DNA of 64,000 bases from the NCBI RefSeq assembly GCF_000972845.2, contig NC_040027.1:8047608-8111607 (forward strand), in the 5' to 3' direction. The stretch is from Larimichthys crocea (Eukaryota > Chordata > Actinopteri > Sciaenidae). The notes under the pieces were generated by a model, which was given only the letters and a program-made list of their open reading frames with translations, was not told where the DNA came from and ran no database searches. Positions 44,099 through 55,321 of the stretch are shown here, piece after piece (position 1 is the first letter of the stretch; each line of letters starts with the position of its first letter). The position numbers and the translations under genes are program-made.

Positions 44099-44123
44099 TG
44101 TGTGTGTGTGTGTGTGTGTGTGT
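44099..44123 (+). repeat. (GT)12 microsatellite
   Basis: First tract of a GT/CA/GT/GT cluster. Confidence 0.95.
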
Positions 44124-44207
44124 TCCTGCAGGGCAGTTGGACTCTTAATTACCCTACTGGGTCGTTAGAGGCTTGATTGGTGTGATCTGACCTCATCATA
44201 CTCTCTG

Positions 44208-44208
<1 letters not shown>

Positions 44209-44239
<31 letters not shown>
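44209..44239 (+). repeat. (CA)15 microsatellite
   Basis: A perfect tract in the opposite phase to its neighbours. Confidence 0.96.
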
Positions 44240-44241
<2 letters not shown>

Positions 44242-44343
44242 TGTATTTGCCCCAGGAGCTGATATTGATAACTGTTATATTAATGGTGTCGGACTTAGTG
44301 TCCACTCAATTCTATCACCTGAGGGCTTCATGTTTCTAATACA

Positions 44344-44346
<3 letters not shown>

Positions 44347-44395
<49 letters not shown>
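44347..44395 (+). repeat. (GT)24 microsatellite
   Basis: A perfect 49-bp tract. Confidence 0.97.
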
Positions 44396-44397
<2 letters not shown>

Positions 44398-44462
44398 CAG
44401 AGTCATCGGGTTTCTATGTTCCTATGTGATGGGAGGTCGATTGAATATTGACGTTCTTTTTG

Positions 44463-44485
44463 GTGTGTGTGTGTGTGTGTGTGTG
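44463..44485 (+). repeat. (GT)11 microsatellite
   Basis: A perfect tract followed by GCGCAGTGTG, extending the alternating purine-pyrimidine stretch. Confidence 0.93.
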
Positions 44486-46190
44486 CGCAGTGTGTGGTGC
44501 AGGGCTGAGGCTGCTTCGCTGCATGTGTGGGTGTATGATCTGTCCTCTGGCTCTGTATAACACCTCCACTGTTTACGTTGGAAAACTTTTCACAGTTTCA
44601 GAATAATGTTCATACCATGACGTCTATATTCTGGCTGCACTGCGGCACACAGAGCTGCATAATGTTTGTGACTCCACCAGAGGTGAACATGCAGCTTTAC
44701 TTTACTAAAGCTGGAGACGGGGTGGATGGACACACTGACAGTCCGTCACAAGATGTTCCCGCTTTCAGGAATTCCCTCAGGTGGCCTCTGCTCATCTATC
44801 TTAGCGGTAATCAAATTAGAGGAGCGGCACCATGTGTCTGTCGGATCACACCGACTTTAATTGTTTATCTTCAAGTGAGAGAGAGACACAGAGAGTAATT
44901 GGAGCATAATTTACTGCCAGAGAAGTAGAAGTGGAGGAATAGTGGGAGTGAGGAAGAGGAGGGCGAGTAAGTGAAGGGTCAGGTCAGAATCCATAAAATA
45001 ATAAAAATAAAACTATTTCTTCAACACCTACAAGACAGAGTGTTTGTGTAATGATTAATATATTCTTGGCAATATGAAGAAAAACATCTTCTAGATTATA
45101 AAACACATTAAATTAAAGAATTAATTGGTGGAAATAAATTTACAGGGTTTAATTTAAATATTTGAGGTTTTACCGTTCAGAGCAGTTCATAAATATTCTC
45201 TGTCCGATTAAAACACAAACTCTCTTTCATCGTCTTCTTCTTTTAATGTACGTTGGTTCACAGACAGGCGTTATCACCAAACAGATCATTTCCTATCTCA
45301 CATGCTTCAATGAAGCTTTTCTGCTTTTGTTTCCAGTAGCTTTTTTCCTTTGTCTTAAGCCTCTTTTCAAACAGATTTTCCAATGTTGCATTTTACATAT
45401 AAATATATATATATGAATCAAAAGGTAATAAAATGAACATGAGGGTAAGATAACACATGCATCAGGTATGTTTTGATTCAGCGTGTTAAATGTGAGAAAT
45501 TTAATCACAGTTTTACTTTTTATCAGTGTTTCCATCCTTAGTTTGATTTTCCTGACAGATATAAGCTTGTGTAGTGATCGCTCTGAGACATCCAAAGATG
45601 CATTCATGAAGAAGACGTACAGTATGGACAGACAGCGGAAAGAAGGGATGGAGAAAGAGAGGAGGAGGAGGAGGGGTGTGTGTTCTTTGAGTAATGTGAC
45701 GTGGCGTGGTCCCCGGAGCCTTCTGGGTCGAGGAGTGAGAGATTAGCTGTCGAGTCAAACACAGAACCCCCCTCTGCCTCCGCCACCATCCACCATCCGA
45801 ACCTTCCTCCACCCTGACTCCATCTGTCAGACACCACAGAGACGTCCAGCAGCCGCATAGCAGGGCGTCCACACACACCTGCATCTACACGAACACACAC
45901 ACACACACGAGGACAGACCTACTTATGTTAAGCTCAGACAAAGAGGGTGCGTTTGATTCATTCCTCGCTTCTTATCAGCTGTATGTTGTACTGCAAACTG
46001 TCCTCAATCACAGGTCAACCTCGGCGTATATCAATGCATATTTATAAGAGTTCTGCTTATTTGTAGTGGAGTCAGAAGCTCCCAGTTTGGAGGAGCAGCG
46101 AGGAAGAGCGTAGATCAGTGTAAATAATTAGAAATCCCATCAGTAAAGCAGTTAAAATATTCTAAAGATTGTGTACATTCATCTCATTAA
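44486..46190. other. Unique sequence
   Basis: No gene recognised. A GAGGAGGAGG run lies at about 45660-45675 and a short CA run at 45893-45908. 45400-45415 is TA-rich. Confidence 0.35.
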
Positions 46191-46646
46191 CACTATAAAA
46201 CATGGACGTAGTCTCCATGACATCACCCACAGGTTTCTGAATAACCGTTGTCGAATTTAAATATCGGCAAAGACGTGGGAGCGTCAGCGGAGCTGAGGCG
46301 GGCCGAATGACGCCCGGTTGCTCAAACAGGCCACCGGTAACGACCCCCACCTGTCAATCAGAGCGTCCACGCTCTTAACCCTGCATAACTTTAAGCCTTA
46401 ATATAATGTGAACAGGTGAGTTGTATATAAATTCATCCTCAGTACAGTTGTCATGAACGGGGAAATTAGCTACAGAGACCAAAACTGTTTTTTGTACCAG
46501 GCTGTAAACATGTTTATTTCTGCTGTGAAGTTGGACATTTGGACATGGGGACTTATGGAGACTGACTCACTTCTGGAGCCAGCCTCAAGTGGACGTTAGA
46601 GGAACTGCAGTTTGTGGCACTACTGCATAGGTTTCATTAGATTTTT
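46191..46646 (+). mobile_element. Family B MITE-like repeat, copy 5 (most complete)
   Basis: The longest copy: CACTATAAAACATGGACGTA, GTCTCCATGACATCACCCAC, GGAGCGTCAGCGGAGCTGAG, CACCTGTCAATCAGAGCGTC, CTGCATAACTTTAAGCCTTA, TTTTTTGTACCAGGCTGTAA, GAGCCAGCCTCAAGTGGACG, GGAACTGCAGTTTGTGGCAC and a 3' part through about 46646. There is no sustained coding frame. The other four copies in the window are truncated or deleted forms. The class is uncertain, most likely a non-autonomous DNA transposon. Confidence 0.82.
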
Positions 46647-47706
46647 AAGCTGCTAAAATACATTTCATTGCTGCACGTCTGCAGACTAACCCTTTAAACT
46701 GCTGGTAACCATCACAGACTCCATTAGCAGCCGGTGAAATAAATGTCGACTGCAAACACAGTAAACTCTAATCTAAAAACACGGTGTAGTAATTATGGAC
46801 ACACTGCTCTAATTTATGTTTTAATGTTGTTCTTTTTGTCTCCCCCTCCAGATGTGTATTATAAATGAGTGGATTAGAGAAGCGTTGTGCTGGATGTGTC
46901 AGTGTGTTGGATATTGTTATTGATTGGACGGTCGGGCGCTCCATCGATTTCTCTGTAGTTTTATGATAGTTTGTAATTATGGTGGATCAGCAGGACTGAA
47001 TTCAGCTTAAGCTCCCCCACAGGAACAGTATCTCCCACATCAGCTGTCCATCATTTTATCATATTATCGTTGATATACAGGAGTTACTTACAGTCTAATG
47101 TTGGCTGAGGACTGCTGAAGAATGCTGATCAACAGGAAGCATGTTCGAGGTGTCCTAATCCACGATTTTATTGGACTAAACTCTGACAGCTGAGAGTTTT
47201 GAATCAGGTCTCCAGAATGTTTAGAACAAACATATCTTTCATTTGTTGTAGTCAGTAGTTGGGTAGCAGTAACTTAATGATGTAGAAAGTTGAAACAGAG
47301 AACTCAAACGCTGCAGACTTAGACAGTGGGAACACTGTTACAGGTCACAGGGAGGTAGGGTGCGTGGGTTCTGCATTTAAATGAAGAGGTAACATTTAAA
47401 TTTGCTTTTAGTTAAATTGGGATGCTGATTGCTGAGAGTGAAGTTGAGTTTCCATCAAACACTTTCGGTACAGCACCCAGGAAACCTGCACATCATCACT
47501 ACCGACACTTCTGTTCTGAGTTTCCGTCGCAGACTCTTTAACCGTCTTTGTCCGCTCTCTCTCTTTACTACACAGGCTCTGTGATCGAATCAGCCTACAA
47601 CAAGGACTGATTTAAAGCCTCTGGCTTTATGCTTGATGCAGTTTAATCATTAACATCTGAATATGTCAGGAACATCAAAATAGGGGCCAAAGAGAGACAT
47701 CCACTG
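46647..47706. other. Unique sequence
   Basis: Nothing recognised. Confidence 0.35.
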
Positions 47707-48172
47707 AACTTAAACAGATATCCAAGGACCTTAAACAGATATCCAGGGACCTTAAACAGATATCCAAAGGACCTTAAACAGATATCCAAAGGACCTTAAA
47801 CAGATATACAGGGACCTTAAACAGATATCCAATGACTTTAAACAGATATCCAGGGACCTTAAACAGATATCCAAGGACCTTAAACAGATATCCAAGGACC
47901 TTAAATAGATATCCAGGGACCTTAAACAGATATCCAAAGGACCTTAAACAGATATCCAAGGACCTTAAACAGATATCCAGGGACCTTAAACAGATATCCA
48001 AGGACCTTAAACAGATATCCAAAGGACCTTAAATAAATATCCAAAGGACCTTAAACAGATATCCAAAGACCTTAAACAGATATCCAAGGACCTTAAACAG
48101 ATATCCAGGGACCTTAAAGAGATATCCAGGGACCTTAAACAGATATCCAGGGTCCTTAAACAGATATCCAGA
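47707..48172. repeat. Minisatellite of 21-22-bp units (CCTTAAACAG...)
   Basis: About 22 units of CCTTAAACAG + ATATCCAAGGA, with 22-bp variants having one extra A and GGG/AAG variants at the 3' side. Units sit head to tail. On the minus strand the frame reads an LRSLDIC-like heptapeptide repeat, an artefact of the 21-bp period. It is unrelated in sequence to the 25.9-kb array. Confidence 0.97.
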
Positions 48173-48248
48173 CTGTGTCAGAGATTTTTTGTTGCAACAT
48201 CTAGTGGCCACATGGAGTACTGCAGCTGAGGGCACTTCAGTATGGCTG

Positions 48249-48249
<1 letters not shown>
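48173..48249. other. Short unique link
   Basis: It contains ACATCTAGTGGCCACATGG, a word similar to ACATCTAGTGGCA at 63500 and of a type I recall at the ends of teleost interspersed repeats. Confidence 0.3.

Positions 48250-48285
<36 letters not shown>
48250..48285 (+). repeat. (CA)18 microsatellite
   Basis: A perfect tract. Confidence 0.96.
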
Positions 48286-48288
<3 letters not shown>

Positions 48289-48685
48289 ATCACTTCTTAA
48301 ATTAAAACAAGGTCATGGTCCCTCCCGCCCCTCAAGCCAAGGTCAAGGCTCAATCATTTTCACCTCAACACACCAATTTCCTTTCTTTCCCTCAGAGGAG
48401 ACTTTCATTTCTCTTCCATAGCTCTTCCTTCATTTTCTCCCCGCCTCTCTTTTCTATTACATCTTGTTGCTGAACACCTGCCTCACCCACTCACCCCCAC
48501 CTGCCTCACCCCTTTCTGTGACACGCATGTTGAAATATGACAATATGGCAGCGTTTGTCTTTTTGTACCTCGGGCAAGAATCTGAATGATTTGTACGTTT
48601 TCCTGTCAGAGAATCAACGCTAACGAGCTGCTGTTGATTTACAGTAGTTTTCATTTCACTCCGAGATGATTCACCTGCACACGAG

Positions 48686-48686
<1 letters not shown>
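48286..48686. other. Unique sequence
   Basis: An imperfect direct repeat of CACCTGCCTCACCC lies at about 48477-48511. No gene seen. Confidence 0.3.

Positions 48687-48723
<37 letters not shown>
48687..48723 (+). repeat. (CA)18 microsatellite
   Basis: A perfect tract. Confidence 0.96.
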
Positions 48724-48725
<2 letters not shown>

Positions 48726-49035
48726 GACCCAGAGGACAGCAGCATACAGCGAGCCCGGCTGTCAGTCAGAAGCCAATAATGATCGCGGCGCTCTGAGAAT
48801 ATGATTCGATGGAATTGCTGAGCATGGCCCGGCTATTATTGGGTCGTCTTCTGCATATCTGCTGCTCGGTGCAATATCTGCTGATGGATGCCGAGAGCCA
48901 CAAGGTGAAGCCACATTTCGGAGGAACACATGAGCAGAGTATTGTTTTATCACAGTCCTTTGTTTCCCCGTCGCCTGTGGTATTCATCCGAGTTACTGAC
49001 GTGGACCACAGCCGTTCATTGTCATTTAAAAAGTA
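48724..49035. other. Candidate conserved non-coding element
   Basis: About 300 bp of complex, CpG-containing sequence (AAGCCAATAATGATCGCGGC, CTATTATTGGGTCGTC), with opposed CCAATAAT and ATTATTGG words about 60 bp apart. No domain in any frame. The regulatory role is inferred. Confidence 0.3.
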
Positions 49036-49763
49036 AAAGGTTTCCTGAAGTGTGATTCCTGTTGTTTCTCCCTCCCACCACTACTGGTACTACTCTAGTA
49101 CTAGTACTCCAGGAGTAGGCTTACCAGGATATATCCAGATGCTGTCAGGCTCTGGCTAACCTCAATCATTTGTTCTTGTTCAAAGTTGATACAAAGTTTT
49201 GGTCTTTGATTGTTGATACATTTTCTTACATCTGTGACAAGCAGATAAGATGATGCTCCTGCTGGGACGACGGTATCTGGTGCACAATCGGACGCTGTCA
49301 CATATGTTTGGATGCTGTTCGGGGTCTTGTTGACCGTTTTCTTTATTATATAAAAGTGTTTACAAAAGCCAATAAAACAATTTGAGTAATTACTCCTGAA
49401 TTCAAGCCGACAGTGCTGCACTCGAAGCACCATGATGCGTTTCAGAACAGTTAACTAGAATTAAAGAGTTTACAGTGGCAAACATTAAAATCTGGTTTCA
49501 TTGCAAACATCAAATCCTAAAAAACAACCTGCAAGTCTGTCTCGGCCGACGAGGCTATGGTCTAACGTAGGAGTGTAAAGTTCGAGGCGACTGCTCGGTT
49601 TAGATTAATAAAGATGTTTTGCTTCTTCATTATTAACACGAGACCTGGATTTCTTATCTGGATTAATGCAGGTGTGTGCAGAACACACTGCAACCTAACT
49701 GCTGGTCCGGGTCAGTGCAGCAACAACACAATTTTTCTTCTGCAAAAGGAGAAATAAGACAAT

Positions 49764-49768
<5 letters not shown>
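49036..49768. other. Unique sequence
   Basis: Nothing recognised. Confidence 0.3.

Positions 49769-49803
<35 letters not shown>
49769..49803 (+). repeat. (CA)17 microsatellite
   Basis: A perfect tract. Confidence 0.96.
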
Positions 49804-49805
<2 letters not shown>

Positions 49806-49941
49806 ATTGTAAAATCTTAATTAGGATGCAGATCGTAGAGATCAATGTTTAACTTCATTAAGTGGACAATCAGTGTTAGAGATGCTCAGTTGAACAAAGA
49901 ACAAAGAAAGACATTGATAATAAAAGCAAACAGAAGTGCAT

Positions 49942-49981
<40 letters not shown>
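49942..49981 (+). repeat. (CA)20 microsatellite
   Basis: A perfect 40-bp tract. Confidence 0.97.
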
Positions 49982-49983
<2 letters not shown>

Positions 49984-50055
49984 CTTCATGTTTCAGAAGC
50001 GAATAAGATGTAGTGTTGAAATAAAATCTCGCCACGGGGCATCGCTGTGTTAAAA

Positions 50056-50117
50056 CACACATACACACACACACCTATATATATGAAGTATGTATATAAA
50101 TATATATATATATTTAT
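50056..50117. repeat. CACA then TATATA compound tract
   Basis: An impure CA run is followed by TATATATGAAGTATGTATA and a (TA)n run. Confidence 0.88.
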
Positions 50118-50137
50118 GGGGCCAGCTGACCCAAATG

Positions 50138-50138
<1 letters not shown>

Positions 50139-50169
<31 letters not shown>
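50139..50169 (+). repeat. (AC)15 microsatellite
   Basis: A perfect tract. A further (CA)8 lies at 50323-50339. Confidence 0.96.
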
Positions 50170-50171
<2 letters not shown>

Positions 50172-50339
50172 GAGATACATACAGCAGGGAATGGGCTCTG
50201 TCACAGTGTACAATCCATTCTGCAGCTGTGGCCTGAGGCGAGGCCGTTAAGGAGACAAATGGAGGGAAATAGAGTCTCAATAGCCACTGCTCTGCCTTCA
50301 TCCTTACACTCACACTCTTAATCACACACACACACACAC

Positions 50340-51264
50340 TGCTGCCTTCACACACACATTAGCTGGCCCCAGTGGTCCCATGCGTCCAACAGCCTCCGCT
50401 CGTCCTGCAGAGCCATCACACTCCGGTTCACGTGAACTGCCACAAATTAACCAGTAGCCTCTTAACCTTTCCAGCACAGGAAATACATCAAGGCTGCCCC
50501 CAGCTCCCCCCTGGCCCCCTGTCCCTTCTGCAGGGTCCTTTAGGCTGCCCAGTGGGCTTTCACTGTGACAATAACACTACAGGACAAATACCTGAGCAGC
50601 CGGTGTGACCCATACACATGCAAAGAAAAGAAAATATGTAGATATGTAACAGCTGTGAGTCACCATGACTCATTGTTCCATCTGCATGGTACAGTAGATC
50701 CTGTGAGTGCCGAGTGTCAGTGGACAAATGAAGTTTTGTGATGCGTTTAAAAGGTTTTACAGCCATCCTGAAGTGCAGCAGACAAGAAAGAGGTAAACAG
50801 CCAGCAGATGAAATCCAAGTGAAGACCAAACGAGGGAAGATGCACCTGGAAAATACTCCAGATAAACTATGCTCAATATGTTATGCACGGTGGATGGGTT
50901 GGCACTGGTTGGTGTAACATTATCATGCTTTCATCAGGTTGTTGCATCTTAACAGAAACTATCTGAAGTCTTAAGAACAACTCGTCATGTAGATGTACAG
51001 TAGTCACAGTAGTCTTTTCTTCTTTTCAATACCGAATGCTTCTCAAATTTTGATGTCCAGGTCACCTCCTTGACTGACTTAACTGCCCGTCCAGCAGCCA
51101 TGCAGGAGAGAGATGGTAACCATGGTTCGATGCCCTGTTAGGCCCTAAAGTCTTCAATCACAAGGGATGCGTCGCTAGAAACACGTCGGCAGCAAAAACC
51201 ATTCAACCAATCAAATCAAACAAGAGATGGGCTTCACGACTTTTACCACTTCCTTCCTGTTTTG
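50340..51264. other. Unique sequence
   Basis: No gene recognised. 50341-50620 is GC-rich with a proline-rich 78-codon frame (50372-50608) but no domain. Confidence 0.3.
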
Positions 51265-51852
51265 GTGCAGGTAGATGTGATCGGTTCGAAGGGAACAGCA
51301 AAGGAGGCGAAGGAGTTCAAGTATCTCTGGGTCTTGTTCGTGAGCGATGGGAACACAGAGCGTAGGATGGACCAGTGGGTTGGTGCAGCATCCGGATGTT
51401 GTACTGGAGCGTTGTGGGGAAGATGAAACTGAGCCAGGAGGCGCCGGTCCATCTACGTTCCAACCCTCACCTATGGTCATGAGTTTTGGGTCCAAAAGAA
51501 CGAGATCGCGGATACAAGTGGCCGAAATGAGCTCAGCCTTAGATAGGGCAGGGAGCTCGGAGTAGAGCCACTGCTTCTTCGTGTGAGGTGGTTTGGGCAT
51601 CTGATTAGGATCCCCCCCGGGCACCTTTCTTTGGGGGTGTTCTGGGCACATCCAACTGGGAGCAGGCCCCGGAGCAGACCCAGAACCCGCTGTAGGGACT
51701 ACATAGCCCATCTACTCTGGGAACGCCTCGGGATCCCTCAGGAGGAGCTGGAATGTGTTGCTGGAGGAGAAGAACATCTGGAGGGCCACGCTAAACCTGC
51801 TGCCACCGCGACCCGAACCCGGATAAGAGGAAGAAAATGGATGGACGGACAA
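51265..51852 (+). pseudogene. RTE-like LINE 3' fragment, copy 3 (sense)
   Basis: The C-terminal coding end of a non-LTR retrotransposon on the plus strand. Pieces in different frames read EFKYLWVLFVSDG, RSRIQVAEM, then MRWFGHLIRIPPGHLSLGVF, RPRSRPRTRCRDYIAHL and WERLGIPQEELE. The 3' tail is a GGAAGAAAATGGATGGACGG run near 51836, typical of the element's end. Frameshifts and a stop before 51583 kill it, and no reverse transcriptase or endonuclease is present. It corresponds to the antisense copies at 5.5 and 17.8 kb. Confidence 0.85.
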
Positions 51853-52290
51853 CTCAACCCATGGAAGGGATGGTGGTGTTCACCATACGGTTACCCAGTC
51901 TACAGATGTTGTTTCCTTCCATCTATCTCAGCCTTGGATGAGCATTGTCATGCTGGTTTGACCCTCGTCTTTTACAGTGTAGTCTCTGGAGAGAAGGAAC
52001 CAATCAAAACATGTTTAAATGTATACATGGTGCATGCATTAAGTACTTTCCACCGCTTGCCTCCATCATTATTCCAAACCTTCATCTTCATCTCTTCATC
52101 CTCCCCCTTCATCCTCTCCTGTGCTTCACAGATTGTTTTGTTTCTCTGCAGACTAGATTTTTAGAGATGAGGGGAAGCAGAGGAAGAGCGAGCGGGTTTC
52201 AGGGGTGGCAGAGGTGTTTCTATAATTCTTCCTCATGCATTGGGGATCCCTTCCAGGCATTTGTATGACAGAGGGAGGCTTTGAAAGCAA
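51853..52290. other. Unique sequence
   Basis: Nothing recognised. The frame that continues out of the LINE fragment to 52164 is read-through. Confidence 0.3.
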
Positions 52291-52720
52291 ATTAGGCTCT
52301 CTTTAGGCTTCATCGGGCACAAGCCCATGTACTCCAAGGTCACATCTAATTTGATGTGGAAGTGGTTTTAAATATTCATCCATGACCCCAGGTGCTCCCC
52401 TATGTACAGGCGGCGAATGCATGGAGCGGCGGTGGGTACCAACAGCCCCCCTCTTGTTAGCTGCTGTCACTGAAAACACAGTGTTCCCAACACTCGCTCC
52501 AGGCGGTGGAGCGGGAAGCAGAGGAATAAACGTAACGCTCAACTTGAATTGCAGCGGGGGGAAATCCCTGTTGCATCAGAACAGGTGACACTTCTGAACC
52601 CACTGAATCTTTTTACCCCCAACAAAGCAGTCATTTGCATGTAAATTTGTGGAGTTGCTTCACAGCCAATTAAAACTTGCCCAAGGAGTGCGTTCTTTTA
52701 TTAATAGTTTAACTGTAGGC
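52291..52720. promoter_or_regulatory. Candidate conserved element with POU octamer
   Basis: Complex sequence. ATTTGCATGTAAAT at 52633-52646 combines a perfect octamer ATTTGCAT with an overlapping opposite half-site ATGTAAAT. Nearby are GCCAATTAAAAC and TTATTAATAG homeodomain-type words. The regulatory function is inferred. Confidence 0.3.
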
Positions 52721-53183
52721 AGAAGGGTTTTAGGTTCTGGTGGGTACTTGGCACAAGCTTGAACATCACAAGGGGTTTACAGCAGCCAACAGTCATCTCA
52801 AAACTGAAGATACCTCACTACAATTATTCAAAAAGATACTTATTATTTTTAAACCTTTTCTGGCTCTGCAGAAGCAAGTTAATATTTTATGTCTGCCAAA
52901 GAATGTTTTCCTGAGGCCTGAATGTTTGCATTGGGAGTGCTGCGTGTTCGCACACTCCAGACACTTTCACACTTTTTAACCAGCCGTCCAATCACAGTGG
53001 AGGAGGCGCGGGACGAATACGACAAAGAGTGTTACATCCGACATGTACAAGAGCTGAACAACAGCAACAATGACAAAGAAATAAATACTTCTCTTTGTGC
53101 TAGATGACTTACAGTATGTCAGCTGTCAATAATATATTTTATTTATATATACACAAATATATGCACACATACCAACCGATATA
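52721..53183. other. Unique sequence
   Basis: No gene recognised. Confidence 0.3.
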
Positions 53184-53474
53184 CAGTCGTCCCTCGCTAT
53201 AACGCGGTTCACTTTTCGCGGACTCGCTGTTTCGCGGATTTTTTTTGTGTTTGCTTTTTTTTACAGCGTACTGTACAGTATGAACACGCATTGTGTTCTG
53301 CGTCCTGTTTAAGGGAGTACTGTACAAAATGCGTGTAAAAAGCTGTATAAAAGTGTGTGGTTAGGGGTTTTACAGCCTTAAAACATTTATAATAATTGTA
53401 AAACTTACTTCGCGGATTTCGTTTATTGCAGGTTATTTTTAGAACGAATCCCCGTGATAAACGAGGGACCACTG
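53184..53474. mobile_element. pogo/Tigger-like MITE, copy 1
   Basis: The left end CAGTCGTCCCTCGCTATAAC and the inverted right end (on the minus strand CAGTGGTCCCTCGTTTATC) are flanked by TA on both sides (53182-53183 and 53475-53476), the target duplication of Tc1/mariner-superfamily elements. The CAGT.GTCCCTCG terminus is of the pogo/Tigger type. At 291 bp it has no transposase and is internally shorter than the copy at 55322. Confidence 0.85.
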
Positions 53475-53888
53475 TATACATTTATCCCAGAGTACTTCTG
53501 CTTTTAACCCAGCCATAGCTATGCCTTTCTCACATATGTCCATCTGCAGTAAATTATAAATTAAGAATATACAATAGAACCAAGGGAGCTTATATTTCTA
53601 TTCTTCACATCAACAAAGGGAAGTAGTACTTCAAAGTCTGCTCTCTTTGGGGTTATGAATTAAATCCATTTATTCCAAATATGGTAGAATTTCTCCTTCT
53701 GAATCCGCAAAGAATAATAATTTTAAATATTTCCAAAACTGTTCCATACCAATCATTCACTGTAGGTGGTACTGGACTTGTATAGTGTGTAGTCTTTAAT
53801 ACAAATATTGCCTCGTCATCAGAAGTGTGCAGTTGCTTGTATGGAACAGATTGATTAATAAATAAACAGATTCAAAGATGGACAAATA
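53475..53888. other. Unique AT-rich sequence
   Basis: Nothing recognised. Confidence 0.3.
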
Positions 53889-54209
53889 TGGTAAATGGTA
53901 AATTGACTGTACTTATATAGCGCCTTTCTAGTCTTCCGACCACTCAAAGCGCTTTAACACTACATATCTCATTCACCCCATTCACACACATTCATACACT
54001 GATGGCATTGGCTACCATGCAAGGTGCCAACTGCTCATCAGTTTAAGGAGATAACCATTCATACGCATTCACACACCGATGGCACAGCCTTCGGGAGCAC
54101 TTTGGAGTTCAGTATCTTGCCCAAGGACACTTCGACATGCAGACCGGAGGAGCCGGGGATCGAACCGCCAATCATCTGATTAGTGGACGACCCGCTCTGC
54201 CTCTGGCTG
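53889..54209 (+). repeat. Teleost-type interspersed repeat
   Basis: Ordered words GGTAAATTGACTGTACTTAT, ATAGCGCCTTTCTAGTC, GACCACTCAAAGCGCTTT, GGCTACCATGCAAGGTGCCA, AGTATCTTGCCCAAGGACAC, TTCGACATGCAGACCGGAGG and ATTAGTGGACGACCCGCTCT match a fish interspersed repeat I recall as very abundant. I do not know its class with certainty. Confidence 0.8.
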
Positions 54210-54456
54210 CTTGTAACGCCTGAAACTACATCAGCATGAGTTTGATGAAGTGACAGAGGACCGAAAGTGGTTTATGTAAAGTTTCTGATGGCCCAGGCAA
54301 CTGCACCGAGTGACGGGTCAGATATGTATCTGTGAAATGTTGGAAAAGGATCCAAGTCTCTAAAAAGGAAAAAACGTAAGTACCCGAACCAAAAGGTTGT
54401 ACTTGAGTAAAGTAGTACTACAGTCAGAGAGACTTCTCTGGAGATGGAGCAGTGAT

Positions 54457-54459
<3 letters not shown>
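54210..54459. other. Unique sequence
   Basis: Nothing recognised. Confidence 0.3.

Positions 54460-54494
<35 letters not shown>
54460..54494 (+). repeat. (CA)17 microsatellite
   Basis: A perfect tract. Confidence 0.96.
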
Positions 54495-54497
<3 letters not shown>

Positions 54498-54636
54498 GTG
54501 GTTCTGACAGATCTCTTTGATATGTGTTGGTGGGATCACACAGATATTTACCAGCTACACCGAAATCACCGTCAACTCCTGCTGCTTCAAATCAGATGTA
54601 TTATTCAAAATGAGAAGCATAAATATGCACACGTGT

Positions 54637-54669
54637 ATACATACATACATACATACATACATGCATACC
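54637..54669 (+). repeat. (ATAC)n tetranucleotide microsatellite
   Basis: About eight ATAC/CATA units with one G interruption near the end. Confidence 0.93.
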
Positions 54670-55321
54670 TTACAGCACATCCACATTTATATGTGCATTT
54701 CAAAGAGTTTGCATATTTTCATCATGTGCAGTTATCTACATGTGACAACAGGACAGAAATTGATTTGTTAGCTTAATAATGCAACCCGACACACAGAGCG
54801 TGTGGGAGCACAGGTACGATCATAATGTGAGTGACGACTCCCCTGTTACAGTGAGATTTATCAATAATAGAATGCAGATAACGTGATGCAATACTCTGAT
54901 ATGCCGGAGACGTGAGGAGGGAGTGTGTGTGGTCGGACAGGCTAACATGATCAATCATTAGTCACAGAGGGAACATTGAAAACTAAAGGTTCTGCTGTGA
55001 TTGCACCGTCAGCAGCGTCACGGTGTCATTTGCATAATGAACCTGCTCCTCCTCCAGGGGACTCAGCAGCTCAGCGCACCGGAATATACACCCACTACGT
55101 TTTAAAAAATAAAATAAAAGTTATGATATTTACCGGATACACAGAAAGATTTTGTACCGTAAATGTTTATTCATATACCTGAACTGATTGTTTCTGAACG
55201 GTGCCTGTAACACGGCAGTAAAAGGTCTCACATGGATTCATTAACACGGAGCTTACGTGCAGCAGCTCTGTTTCCTTCCTGGAGAGCCAGATCGACGGCC
55301 TTCAACTTAAAAGCTGCATTA
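54670..55321. other. Unique sequence
   Basis: GATATTTACCGGATACACAG at about 55125 resembles a short fragment of another interspersed repeat. Nothing else recognised. Confidence 0.3.

Noticed and set aside
47752..48286. Open frames with LRSLDIC-like repeats
   Set aside because: Same artefact of a 21-bp repeat period.
51211..51711. 166-codon minus-strand frame
   Set aside because: It is the antisense shadow of the LINE fragment.
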